Part shown: positions 7,127 through 14,426 of the stretch, piece after piece
Layout of the letters: each line of letters starts with the position of its first letter
Position numbering within the stretch: the first letter of the stretch is position 1
The notes under the pieces: generated by a model
Seen by the model: only the letters and a program-made list of their open reading frames with translations
Database searches by the model: none
Told to the model about the DNA's origin: nothing
Source of the DNA: Rhodospirillaceae bacterium
Lineage (GTDB): Bacteria > Pseudomonadota > Alphaproteobacteria > UBA7985
Assembly: GCA_002700865.1 (NCBI GenBank)
Contig: PAFB01000042.1
Location: 1 to 26,924 of the forward strand
Reading direction: 5' to 3'
DNA length: 26,924 nucleotides
Translations under genes and position numbers: made by a program

Positions 7127-8086
7127 CTAGTCCTCTCGTCCGGCGGCGGCGCGTGTCAGACGATCGTTGATCGCGGCGCCCAAGCCTTCGGCATTCATGT
7201 CTCCAACAACGATACTGCGCGCACCTGCAGCGTCAAGCCGATGCAGCGCTGAGAACAAGTTTGCTGCCGCCTCCACATCGGATTGGCCGGGGCTGAGAAT
7301 TTCCAGCGCGCAGGCTTGTTCGAAACCGGTTGGATCGTGAAAGACCAGTGCGGCTTGGTTGGCCGTAGCACCAGCGGCATGCAGGCGCAACGGTGTTCGG
7401 GGGGCGTAGTGCTGTGTCATTTGGCCGGGCGAGGCTTTGACAGCCGGGTCAACGTCAATCGTGAGCGGCTCTTGCAGAACGGCTTCGATGACAGACTGTG
7501 CCAACGCGCCGTGGCGCAGTAGGCGGGGCGCGGGTGTGCTCAGATCCACAACGGCGCTTTCCAAACCAGCAGAGCATGGCCCGCCATCGACGATCAACCC
7601 AACCGCCTCGCCAAGGCCTGAATGCACGTGTTGGGCCGTGGTGGGGGACAGGTGGCCTGAGGGGTTGGCGCTGGGCGCAACAATGCCGCCCGGGAATTGA
7701 CGCAAGACAGCGCGGAAGCCATCGGACACGCGCGGCACCCGGACCGCTTGCGTTGGCAAACCTGCGCTGGCCAGCGTGGAAATCGCGCAGTCTGGCGCTC
7801 GCTGCAAGACCAGCGTAAGCGGGCCCGGCCAGAAGGCTTTTGCCAGAACATGCGCGCGCGCGTCTGCCTGAACGGCAGAAAAAGCGCTATCTGTATCGGC
7901 AAAGTGGGCGATGAGCGGGTTGAAACTGGGACGCCCTTTGGCGGCGTAAATGCCGGCAACGGCCGTTCCGTTGCCTGCATCGGCACCCAGGCCGTAGACG
8001 GTCTCGGTTGCAAAAGCCACAAGCTGGCCACTGCGCAGCATGGCGGCGGCTTTGGACAGGCTTTCTGGCGTTTCCGGCAACAACAC
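7127..8086 (-). CDS. L-threonylcarbamoyladenylate synthase, Sua5 type
   Basis: Makes threonylcarbamoyl-AMP from threonine, bicarbonate and ATP, the first step of the t6A modification at position 37 of ANN-decoding tRNAs. The YrdC-like domain shows FATETVYGLGADA (about 25-37), the KGRPSFNPL nucleotide-binding motif (50-58) and APSANPSGHLSPT. SPGQMTQHYAPRTPL then links to the extra C-terminal Sua5 domain (about 220-319) that the shorter TsaC form lacks. Length, 319 residues, fits Sua5. The start is GTG at 8086, with AAGGGG about ten bases upstream. It lies 90 bases after glmS and one base before the FAD dehydrogenase gene. Confidence 0.93.
   Translation of the reverse strand: MLLPETPESLSKAAAMLRSGQLVAFATETVYGLGADAGNGTAVAGIYAAKGRPSFNPLIAHFADTDSAFSAVQADARAHVLAKAFWPGPLTLVLQRAPDCAISTLASAGLPTQAVRVPRVSDGFRAVLRQFPGGIVAPSANPSGHLSPTTAQHVHSGLGEAVGLIVDGGPCSAGLESAVVDLSTPAPRLLRHGALAQSVIEAVLQEPLTIDVDPAVKASPGQMTQHYAPRTPLRLHAAGATANQAALVFHDPTGFEQACALEILSPGQSDVEAAANLFSALHRLDAAGARSIVVGDMNAEGLGAAINDRLTRAAAGRED
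7131..7137 (-). promoter_or_regulatory. Ribosome binding site overlapping the end of the sua5-like gene
   Basis: The minus strand reads GAGAGGA, then CTAGC and the GTG start of the FAD dehydrogenase. The site overlaps the last codons of the upstream gene, which supports the GTG start and coupled translation. Confidence 0.6.
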
Positions 8087-8107
8087 GTCGTCATATCCCC
8101 TTCAACA

Positions 8108-8123
8108 GGCCCCTCGAAGGGCC
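8108..8123. other. GC-rich hairpin between glmS and sua5-like gene
   Basis: GGCCC (8108-8112) and GGGCC (8119-8123) pair around a six-base loop, in the 90-base gap after the glmS stop. The leftward transcript shows no T-run after it, so I do not call a terminator. A second palindrome, CGCTGCAGCG, lies nearby at about 8142-8152. Confidence 0.3.
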
Positions 8124-8176
8124 CATTCTCTTACCGCCTCGCTGCAGCGGGAGCCAGTTTCGCCTGCGAAGAGGAC

Positions 8177-10000
8177 CTATTCCACTGTAACGGACTTGGC
8201 CAGGTTTCGTGGCTGATCGACGTCGGTGCCTTTGAGAACAGCCGTGTGATAAGCTAGGAGTTGGATCGGAATGGCGTAAAGCAGTGGCGCGACAAAGCTG
8301 TCTACGGTGGGCATCACAACAATGTCTTCAGCCGCACCGCCCAGCCGATCCGCGCCGATCTGGTCAGTGATCAGAATCAATCGCCCGCCGCGCGCCGCGA
8401 CCTGTTCGACGTTCGAGGCTGTCTTTTCCAGCAGCGGTCCTGACGGCGCACAAACAACCACCGGCACAGCATCGTCGATCAGGGCGATGGGGCCGTGCTT
8501 CATCTCACCAGCGGCGTAGCCTTCCGCGTGGATGTAAGAGATTTCCTTGAGCTTCAGCGCACCCTCCAGCGCCAAGGGGAACATGGAACCGCGCCCCAGA
8601 TAGAGCACGTCACGGCTGTCTGCCACCTTGGCGGCGATGCGCTTGATTGCGTCGTCATGGTTGAGGACATCCGTCATCAAAGCCGGGACCTGAACCAGTG
8701 CCTGTGACAAGGTCGCTTCGGTCGCTGCGTCTATAGTGCCCCGTTGCCGCCCGGCCCAAAGCGCAAGGCTCGCCAGTACGGTGAGCTGTGTGGTGAAAGC
8801 CTTGGTCGAAGCGACACCGATTTCCGGTCCAGCGAGCGTTTGCAGGACCACTTGGGATTCCCGTGCGATGGCGCTTTCACCGACATTGACGATGGAGAGC
8901 ACAGGGTTCCCCTGTCGCTTGGAATAGCGCAGGGCTTCGAGCGTATCGATGGTTTCTCCGGACTGCGACAGAACGATGGTTGCGCCATTCCGGGGCATGG
9001 GCGCCTCGCGGTAGCGGAACTCAGAGGCAATATCCAACTCCACGGGGATTCGCGCCAGTTGCTCCATCCAATATTTGGCAACGAAACCGGCGTAAAACGC
9101 GGTGCCGCAAGCAGTGATTGTCAGTCGCTCCAGCGCTTTGAAATCCATATCCACGTCGGCAAAATGAATGCGCTTTTCAACCGGATTGAAATGGGCGTGC
9201 AAAGTATCGCCAACCACCGACGGCTGTTCGTGGATTTCTTTCTGCATATAGTGGTGATAGTTGCCCTTGCCGATCAGCGCGCCGCTGAGTTGGCTTGTGA
9301 CAATCGCGCGCTCAACCGGTTGGTTGCTGGCATCATAAACCGTCACACCATCACGCGTCAGCACGCACCAGTCGCCGTCTTCGATGTAGCTCAGGGTATT
9401 GGTCAGCGGGGCCAAAGCGATGGCGTCTGAGCCGAGATACATTTCCCCCTCGCCATAACCAATAGCCAGAGGCGACCCTTTTCGAGCCCCGATCATCAGG
9501 TTGTCGTGATCGGCGAACAGGATCGCGAGCGCAAAGGCTCCATGCAGGCGGCCAATGACCGATTTGACAGCATCCACTGGCGCCAACCCGTCATCCAGCG
9601 CTGACGAAATCAGGTGGACAATGGTTTCCGTATCGGTGTCTGACGTCCAATCAATCCCCCGAGGCTCCAATTCTTCACGCAGGGCGTCGAAGTTCTCAAT
9701 GATACCGTTATGGACGACAGCGACTTTGCCGTCGGAATGGGGGTGAGCGTTGGCCACCGTGGGGACGCCATGGGTGGCCCAGCGCGTGTGGCCGATGCCC
9801 GTGCGCCCAGCGAGTGGGGTCTCGCGCACGTGGGCGGCGAGGTTCTTGAGCTTGCCTTCAGCCCGCCGTCGCTCGATCTGCCCATCCACCAGCGTGGCAA
9901 TACCGGCGCTGTCATAGCCCCGGTATTCGAGCCGTTTCAAGCCATCAACCAACTCATCCGCGACACCTTCGCTGCCCAGGATTCCGATGATTCCACACAT
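8177..10000 (-). CDS. glmS: Glutamine-fructose-6-phosphate aminotransferase GlmS
   Basis: Converts fructose-6-phosphate and glutamine to glucosamine-6-phosphate, the committed step towards UDP-GlcNAc for peptidoglycan and lipid A. The protein starts MCGIIGILG, so Cys2 is the N-terminal nucleophile of the glutaminase domain and the ATG at 10000 is fixed. GHTRWATHG and VHNGIIENF follow. Two SIS isomerase domains fill the second half (ACGTAFYAG, SQSGETIDT, LGRGSMFPLALEGALKLKEISY), and the end NLAKSVTVE is typical. Length, 607 residues, is complete. The start lies 12 bases after the glmU stop, with GGAAAGC as ribosome site. No glmS ribozyme is expected or seen. Confidence 0.98.
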   Translation of the reverse strand: MCGIIGILGSEGVADELVDGLKRLEYRGYDSAGIATLVDGQIERRRAEGKLKNLAAHVRETPLAGRTGIGHTRWATHGVPTVANAHPHSDGKVAVVHNGIIENFDALREELEPRGIDWTSDTDTETIVHLISSALDDGLAPVDAVKSVIGRLHGAFALAILFADHDNLMIGARKGSPLAIGYGEGEMYLGSDAIALAPLTNTLSYIEDGDWCVLTRDGVTVYDASNQPVERAIVTSQLSGALIGKGNYHHYMQKEIHEQPSVVGDTLHAHFNPVEKRIHFADVDMDFKALERLTITACGTAFYAGFVAKYWMEQLARIPVELDIASEFRYREAPMPRNGATIVLSQSGETIDTLEALRYSKRQGNPVLSIVNVGESAIARESQVVLQTLAGPEIGVASTKAFTTQLTVLASLALWAGRQRGTIDAATEATLSQALVQVPALMTDVLNHDDAIKRIAAKVADSRDVLYLGRGSMFPLALEGALKLKEISYIHAEGYAAGEMKHGPIALIDDAVPVVVCAPSGPLLEKTASNVEQVAARGGRLILITDQIGADRLGGAAEDIVVMPTVDSFVAPLLYAIPIQLLAYHTAVLKGTDVDQPRNLAKSVTVE

Positions 10001-10012
10001 GGAGTGCTTTCC

Positions 10013-11395
10013 CTATTTTCGCTCAGCGGCTTGCTTGCGTGCTTTGATGGTGCGCAGCCGGTCGCGGTAGCGTTCAGCAGCGGCTGTTTTGGTTTTCGTG
10101 GTGCCGCGCGTGGTGACGATCGCGTCGGCGGGTACATCTTCAGTGATGGTTGATCCTGCACCAACCAGCGCGCCGTCGCCAATCGCCACCGGGGCCACCA
10201 GAGCCGAGTTCGACCCGATAAACGCGCCCTTGCCGATGACAGTTCGGTGCTTGTTCACGCCGTCATAGTTGCAAGTAATGGTGCCCGCGCCCAGATTGGC
10301 CCGCGCGCCCACGTCAGCGTCGCCGACGTAAGTCAGGTGCGGCGCCTTTGCGCCCTCGGCCAGATGCGCCTTTTTGATTTCGACGAAGTTGCCAACTTTG
10401 ACCGCATCGTCGAGCACGGTGCCTTCGCGCAAACGCGCCATCGGGCCGACGATGACACTGGCTCCGACCTCTGCGCCTTCGAAGTAGGAGCCCGCGCGCA
10501 AGCGGCAGCCTGCCCCAACCCGAACGCCGGGCCCAAAGAAGACGTTGGGCTCAATGACTGTATCCGCGCCGACCTCTGTGTCGTAGCACAGCGTCACCGT
10601 TTCCGGCGCAACCATGGTCACGCCCCCATCCATCATGGCCGCCCGCAGTCGCTGCTGCAAGACGGCTTCGACAGCGGCCAGCTCGGCCCGGCTGTTAACG
10701 CCAGCGAGCAAGGTCTGATCAAACATCGAGGCCCGCGTTCGCAAGTTGGCCTTTCGGGCCAGTGCAACAATATCGGTGATGTAGAACTCGCCAGCAGCAT
10801 TCTGGTCGTTGGTCTGCCCCAGCAAATCGAACAGCACCTCATTCCGCGCAAGCATCAGCCCACCGTTGCAGAGGGTTTGTGACAGTTGCTCTGGGGTTGC
10901 GTCCTTGGCCTCGACAATCTCAAGAGGCCGGCCTTGAGCATCGAGAATAACCCGACCGTAGCGTCCGGGTTCAGCAGTCTCAAAGACGGTCATGGCAACG
11001 TCGGCCTTGTCGTCCATGGTGTCCTGAATAAACGCCCGGAGGGCTTCTGTCGTGACCAGCGGGGTGTCGGCGTAGAGGACAAGCGTGTAACCAGTCGCTC
11101 CGGACAGCGCTTCAGTGGCCTGCATGGTTGCGTGGCCGGTCCCTTTGCGCTCGTGCTGGACGGCGATGCTAAAGTCGGTGGAGCGCTCGTCGAGTTCCGC
11201 GGCGCTCACTGTTTCGGCTTCAGGACCGACAATGACGGCAAGCCGCTCCGGTTTCAGACCATCGACGGCTGCCAACACCCAGCCCAGGAGACTTCGGCCT
11301 GCGGCGCTGTGAAAGACTTTGGGGGTCGCCGACTTCATGCGGGTTCCCTTGCCAGCGGCAAGAATCACGACGTTGAGCGGATGTGAAAACGGCAT
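10013..11395 (-). CDS. glmU: Bifunctional UDP-GlcNAc pyrophosphorylase / GlcN-1-P acetyltransferase GlmU
   Basis: Acetylates glucosamine-1-phosphate and couples it to UTP, giving UDP-GlcNAc. The N-terminal uridyltransferase domain has the signature LAAGKGTRMK (12-21) and YADTPLV. From about residue 250 a left-handed beta-helix of hexapeptide repeats forms the acetyltransferase domain, with PHLTYVGDADVG carrying the catalytic His and NLGAGTITCNYDG downstream. Length, 460 residues, is normal. It is followed closely by glmS, so two steps of the same pathway share one transcript; glmM, for the step between, is absent here. The ATG at 11395 has no obvious ribosome site. Confidence 0.98.
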   Translation of the reverse strand: MPFSHPLNVVILAAGKGTRMKSATPKVFHSAAGRSLLGWVLAAVDGLKPERLAVIVGPEAETVSAAELDERSTDFSIAVQHERKGTGHATMQATEALSGATGYTLVLYADTPLVTTEALRAFIQDTMDDKADVAMTVFETAEPGRYGRVILDAQGRPLEIVEAKDATPEQLSQTLCNGGLMLARNEVLFDLLGQTNDQNAAGEFYITDIVALARKANLRTRASMFDQTLLAGVNSRAELAAVEAVLQQRLRAAMMDGGVTMVAPETVTLCYDTEVGADTVIEPNVFFGPGVRVGAGCRLRAGSYFEGAEVGASVIVGPMARLREGTVLDDAVKVGNFVEIKKAHLAEGAKAPHLTYVGDADVGARANLGAGTITCNYDGVNKHRTVIGKGAFIGSNSALVAPVAIGDGALVGAGSTITEDVPADAIVTTRGTTKTKTAAAERYRDRLRTIKARKQAAERK

Positions 11396-11466
11396 GGTCG
11401 AAACAATCTGTTGAAACGCTGTTCTAAGGTCTTAGGCGGGCAAACAGGCAGAATAAAGGATGGATT

Positions 11467-12246
11467 TCAGAATAAATCACCCTGAGTCGGTTTGGCGACC
11501 TCTGCGTGCAATTCCGGTGCAGAATTGGGATCAATTGACTGCAACAGGTGCGCGCCTTCGTTCCGAACCGCGCCGACAGCACGATCAACGGGGTGAAAAG
11601 CGAAGTCGGCGCTTTGGTGAGCGGTGCACAGGGACAGCAGCAATTCCGGTTCGGCCTGCGGGGCCAGCCAAGCGTCCCATTCGTCTTCGCTGTCCAGAAT
11701 CACGGGCATACGCGGGTGGAGTTGGCGCATGGTGTCGCTGGCGGCGGTGGTCAGCATGGAACAGGATCCGAGCGCTGACCCGTCTGCGGCCTGCCAGACT
11801 TCAAACAAACCCGCCATTACCATCATCCGCCCACCTTCGAAATAAACCCGATAAGGCTGCTTGACCGCTTTACCGCCCGCTGCTGGCACTTCAGTTTTCC
11901 ATTCATAAAAGCCGCAGGTAGGGATCAGGCATCGGCGATGTCGGAACGCACCCCGGAATGAGGGCTTTTCGGCCACCGTTTCGCTGCGCGCATTGATCAT
12001 TCGCGCCGCCATGGACCGATCTTTGGCCCAAGACGGCACCAGACCCCAATGCGCAAAATCAACAATCCGCTGCCCTCGCTGGGACCCCTCCACTTCCCGC
12101 CGGATAACGGGCACCATCTGGGTTGGGGCGATGTTGTAGCGCGGTAGCGCTGCTGCAGTGGCTTCGCGGATCTCTTCCGGAATGCTGGCGTCGAAGATTT
12201 CTGCCACCGCATTAAGGGGTCGCGTGATGTGATAGCGGCCACACAC
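11467..12246 (-). CDS. SRAP / SOS response-associated peptidase family protein (YedK/HMCES)
   Basis: Family members protect abasic sites in single-stranded DNA by forming a DNA-protein cross-link through Cys2. The protein opens MCGRYHITRP, so the start must be the GTG at 12246; GGAGG lies nine bases upstream. Residues matching the YedK active site are Cys2, Asn85 (in NARSET), Glu115 (CGFYEWK) and His177 (HPRMPVIL), all present. NIAPTQ at 38-43 is also typical. Length, 259 residues, is slightly longer than E. coli YedK. It is divergent from glutathione reductase and lies 71 bases upstream of glmU on the same strand. I saw no alphaproteobacterial LexA box (GTTC-N7-GTTC) in front of it. Confidence 0.93.
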   Translation of the reverse strand: MCGRYHITRPLNAVAEIFDASIPEEIREATAAALPRYNIAPTQMVPVIRREVEGSQRGQRIVDFAHWGLVPSWAKDRSMAARMINARSETVAEKPSFRGAFRHRRCLIPTCGFYEWKTEVPAAGGKAVKQPYRVYFEGGRMMVMAGLFEVWQAADGSALGSCSMLTTAASDTMRQLHPRMPVILDSEDEWDAWLAPQAEPELLLSLCTAHQSADFAFHPVDRAVGAVRNEGAHLLQSIDPNSAPELHAEVAKPTQGDLF

Positions 12247-12287
12247 GGTAAAGCGCCTCCGTTTCTGGTTGTCTCATCCTACGAAAC

Positions 12288-12328
12288 AGTGCTGGAATTT
12301 CCCACCTGGAATAACCAAGTGTAGCACT
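12288..12328. promoter_or_regulatory. Direct and inverted repeats in the yedK-like/gor divergent promoter
   Basis: The 104-base divergent gap holds the direct repeat CTGGAAT (12292-12298 and 12306-12312) with seven bases between copies. Around it lies the inverted pair AGTGCT (12288-12293) and AGCACT (12323-12328). Such repeats suggest a regulator site for one or both genes, but I cannot name the regulator. Confidence 0.3.
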
Positions 12329-12350
12329 CCAAAGAATGAGAGGGTGAGTC

Positions 12351-13724
12351 ATGGCTTACGATTACGACTTGTTTGTTATCGGTGGCGGATCGGGCGGGGT
12401 CCGCGCGGCTCGCTTTACCGGTCCTCTGGGCTTTCGGGTCGGATTGGCAGAAGAATATCGCATGGGCGGCACCTGCGTTATTCGCGGCTGCGTACCGAAA
12501 AAGCTGCTGTCCTACGCTGCTCACGGTTTCGAGGACGTCGCGGATCTTGCTGGCTATGGCTACGATATCGCTGTCAAAGGGTTTAGCTGGGAAACCCTGA
12601 TCGCCGCCAAAGACAAGGACATTGACCGCCTCGAAAAAGCCTATCAGAACACCCTTACCAAGAATGGTGTTGAGACGTTCAAGGCCCGAGCGCGGTTGGT
12701 TGATGCGCACACGGTCGCGCTCCGGGACACGGATACCGGCGAAGAGCGCACGGTGACCGCCGACAAGATCCTGCTCGCCACCGGTGGTCGACCGACGGTG
12801 CCGGATATGCCCGGCAGCGAGCACGCCATCACCTCCAACGAAGCGTTTCACCTGCCGTCACTGCCTAAGCAGGTCGTGGTCTACGGCGGCGGTTATATTG
12901 CCGTTGAGTTTGCTTCTATTTTCGCAGGCCTGGGGGCGGAGACGCATCTGATTTACCGGGGGCAGCAGCCTTTGCGCGGTTTTGACGAGGATGTTCGCCA
13001 CTTCTTCCTCGAACAACTGGACCACCTGAAGAACCTGACACTGCACATGGGCGAAACCATTACATCGTTGTCGCGCTCCGATGCTGACGGGGTTTTGACG
13101 GTCGCACTGGCGTCAGGGGCGAGCCTGCAGGTCGAACAGGCCATGTTCGCGACAGGTCGCACACCAAACACGCCCGCAGATTTGTGTCTGGATGGTCAAA
13201 TTGAGCTTACGGGCAAGGGTGCGGTCAAAATCGATGCCTTTGGGCAAACAACGGTGCCGAACATCTATGCCGTTGGCGACGTTACCGACCGTGTACAACT
13301 GACGCCCGTAGCGCTTCACGAAGCCATGGCCTTCGTCAAAACGGTGTTTCAGGACACGCCAACCAGCATGGACCACAGCAACGTCGCAACCGCCGTTTTC
13401 GCCAATCCTGAGATTGCCGTTTGCGGTCTGACGGAGGCTGAGGCGCGAGCGCAGTATGCGGATATTGATGTCTATCAGTCGTCCTTCCGCCCTATGAAAA
13501 ACACGCTGTCCGGTAATCCTGCGCGCAGTTTCATGAAGCTGATTGTTGACCGGGATTCAGACCGCGTTCTGGGTATGCACATGGTCGGGCGGGATTCGGC
13601 GGAAATGATGCAGGGTTTTGCTGTCGCGATCAAAATGGGGGCAAAGAAGGCTGACTTTGACGCCACCGTCGGGATTCACCCCACCAGCGCCGAGGAAATG
13701 GTGACAATGCGTAAACCGGTTTGA
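12351..13724 (+). CDS. gor: Glutathione-disulfide reductase
   Basis: NADPH-dependent flavoenzyme that returns oxidised glutathione to GSH in the cytoplasm. The FAD site is FVIGGGSGGVRAAR (8-21). The redox-active disulfide is in GGTCVIRGCVPKKL (Cys42 and Cys47), the CVIRGC form seen in many alphaproteobacterial and plant glutathione reductases. The NADPH domain has VVYGGGYIAVEFAS and the arginine-bearing IYRGQQPLRGFD. The C-terminal HPTSAEE (443-449) carries the catalytic His-Glu pair. Length, 457 residues, is complete. GAGAGGGT precedes the ATG at 12351. It is divergent from the SRAP gene. Confidence 0.96.
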   Translation: MAYDYDLFVIGGGSGGVRAARFTGPLGFRVGLAEEYRMGGTCVIRGCVPKKLLSYAAHGFEDVADLAGYGYDIAVKGFSWETLIAAKDKDIDRLEKAYQNTLTKNGVETFKARARLVDAHTVALRDTDTGEERTVTADKILLATGGRPTVPDMPGSEHAITSNEAFHLPSLPKQVVVYGGGYIAVEFASIFAGLGAETHLIYRGQQPLRGFDEDVRHFFLEQLDHLKNLTLHMGETITSLSRSDADGVLTVALASGASLQVEQAMFATGRTPNTPADLCLDGQIELTGKGAVKIDAFGQTTVPNIYAVGDVTDRVQLTPVALHEAMAFVKTVFQDTPTSMDHSNVATAVFANPEIAVCGLTEAEARAQYADIDVYQSSFRPMKNTLSGNPARSFMKLIVDRDSDRVLGMHMVGRDSAEMMQGFAVAIKMGAKKADFDATVGIHPTSAEEMVTMRKPV

Positions 13725-13841
13725 GGCGGTCATTCTCCCCCCCCTTTTGAGCGAGAAATTTTGGCTTCTTGGCCTAATCCTTTGCTTAACCCCTAGCGTC
13801 TGCTGATTCAGGGTCTATAAGGCCTTCCTATCCATGTTTGC

Positions 13842-13847
13842 AGGAGG
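13842..13847 (+). promoter_or_regulatory. Perfect AGGAGG ribosome site deciding a GTG start
   Basis: AGGAGG stands five bases before GTG at 13853. The in-frame TTG at 13838 lies ahead of this site and would place it inside the gene, so the GTG is the likely start. Confidence 0.7.
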
Positions 13848-13852
13848 TCGCC

Positions 13853-14386
13853 GTGGGTTTTGACGCTGAAGCGGTCCGGAAAGCCGCTGAGAGTGGTTTT
13901 GAGAAGCGCGGAATAGTGCTGCCGGAGTGGATCGACTACAACGGCCACATGAACGTCGCTTACTATCTCGTGGCCTTCGACTCAGGCCTCGATTTCTTTG
14001 TCGACACGTTGGATTTCGACGAAGCCGCACGCAAGCGAACCCAAATGACCACCATGACGCTGGAAGGCCATATCCAGTACTTGGGTGAGTTAATGGAAGG
14101 CCAAGCCTACCGCCTGCACAATCACCTTTACGATTTTGACAGCAAGCGGATGCACTTGGTCCAGACCATGTACGGCATCAACGCGGATGGCAGCGAGTTC
14201 GTTTCCGCAACGATGGAATGGATGTCGCTTTCCGTGTCGCTGGAAACCCGCCGCTCTGCGCCCTTCCGTGATGAAGTGCTCGAGGCCCTTAACGCCGTTT
14301 GGGAAGTCCAAAAGGATTGGGAGGCGCCCGCTTGGGTGAGCCGCTCAATCGGTCTGCCACCGGGTAAATCACTGGTCCGCCCCTAG
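13853..14386 (+). CDS. Hotdog-fold acyl-CoA thioesterase family protein
   Basis: Predicted 4HBT-type thioesterase hydrolysing a CoA thioester in the cytoplasm. EWIDYNGHMNVAYYLVAFD (25-43) is the active-site motif of the family, with Asp28 the likely catalytic residue and NGHMN starting the central hotdog helix. Length with the GTG start is 177 residues. Similar stand-alone proteins include thioesterases linked to carnitine catabolism, but nothing nearby points to that pathway. It lies 128 bases after gor and 40 bases before the CLC gene, with which it may be co-transcribed. The true acyl group is unknown. Confidence 0.8.
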   Translation: MGFDAEAVRKAAESGFEKRGIVLPEWIDYNGHMNVAYYLVAFDSGLDFFVDTLDFDEAARKRTQMTTMTLEGHIQYLGELMEGQAYRLHNHLYDFDSKRMHLVQTMYGINADGSEFVSATMEWMSLSVSLETRRSAPFRDEVLEALNAVWEVQKDWEAPAWVSRSIGLPPGKSLVRP

Positions 14387-14426
14387 AGCCAAGTCTCAAC
14401 CCTCTTTGTGAAGGCCTCTCCATCAA

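Noticed and set aside
10001..10012. glmS ribozyme or riboswitch
   Set aside because: Only 12 bases separate glmU and glmS, and such ribozymes belong to Gram-positive bacteria.
12247..12350. LexA box upstream of the SRAP gene
   Set aside because: The alphaproteobacterial GTTC-N7-GTTC pattern is not present; the repeat found has a different sequence and a 14-base period.
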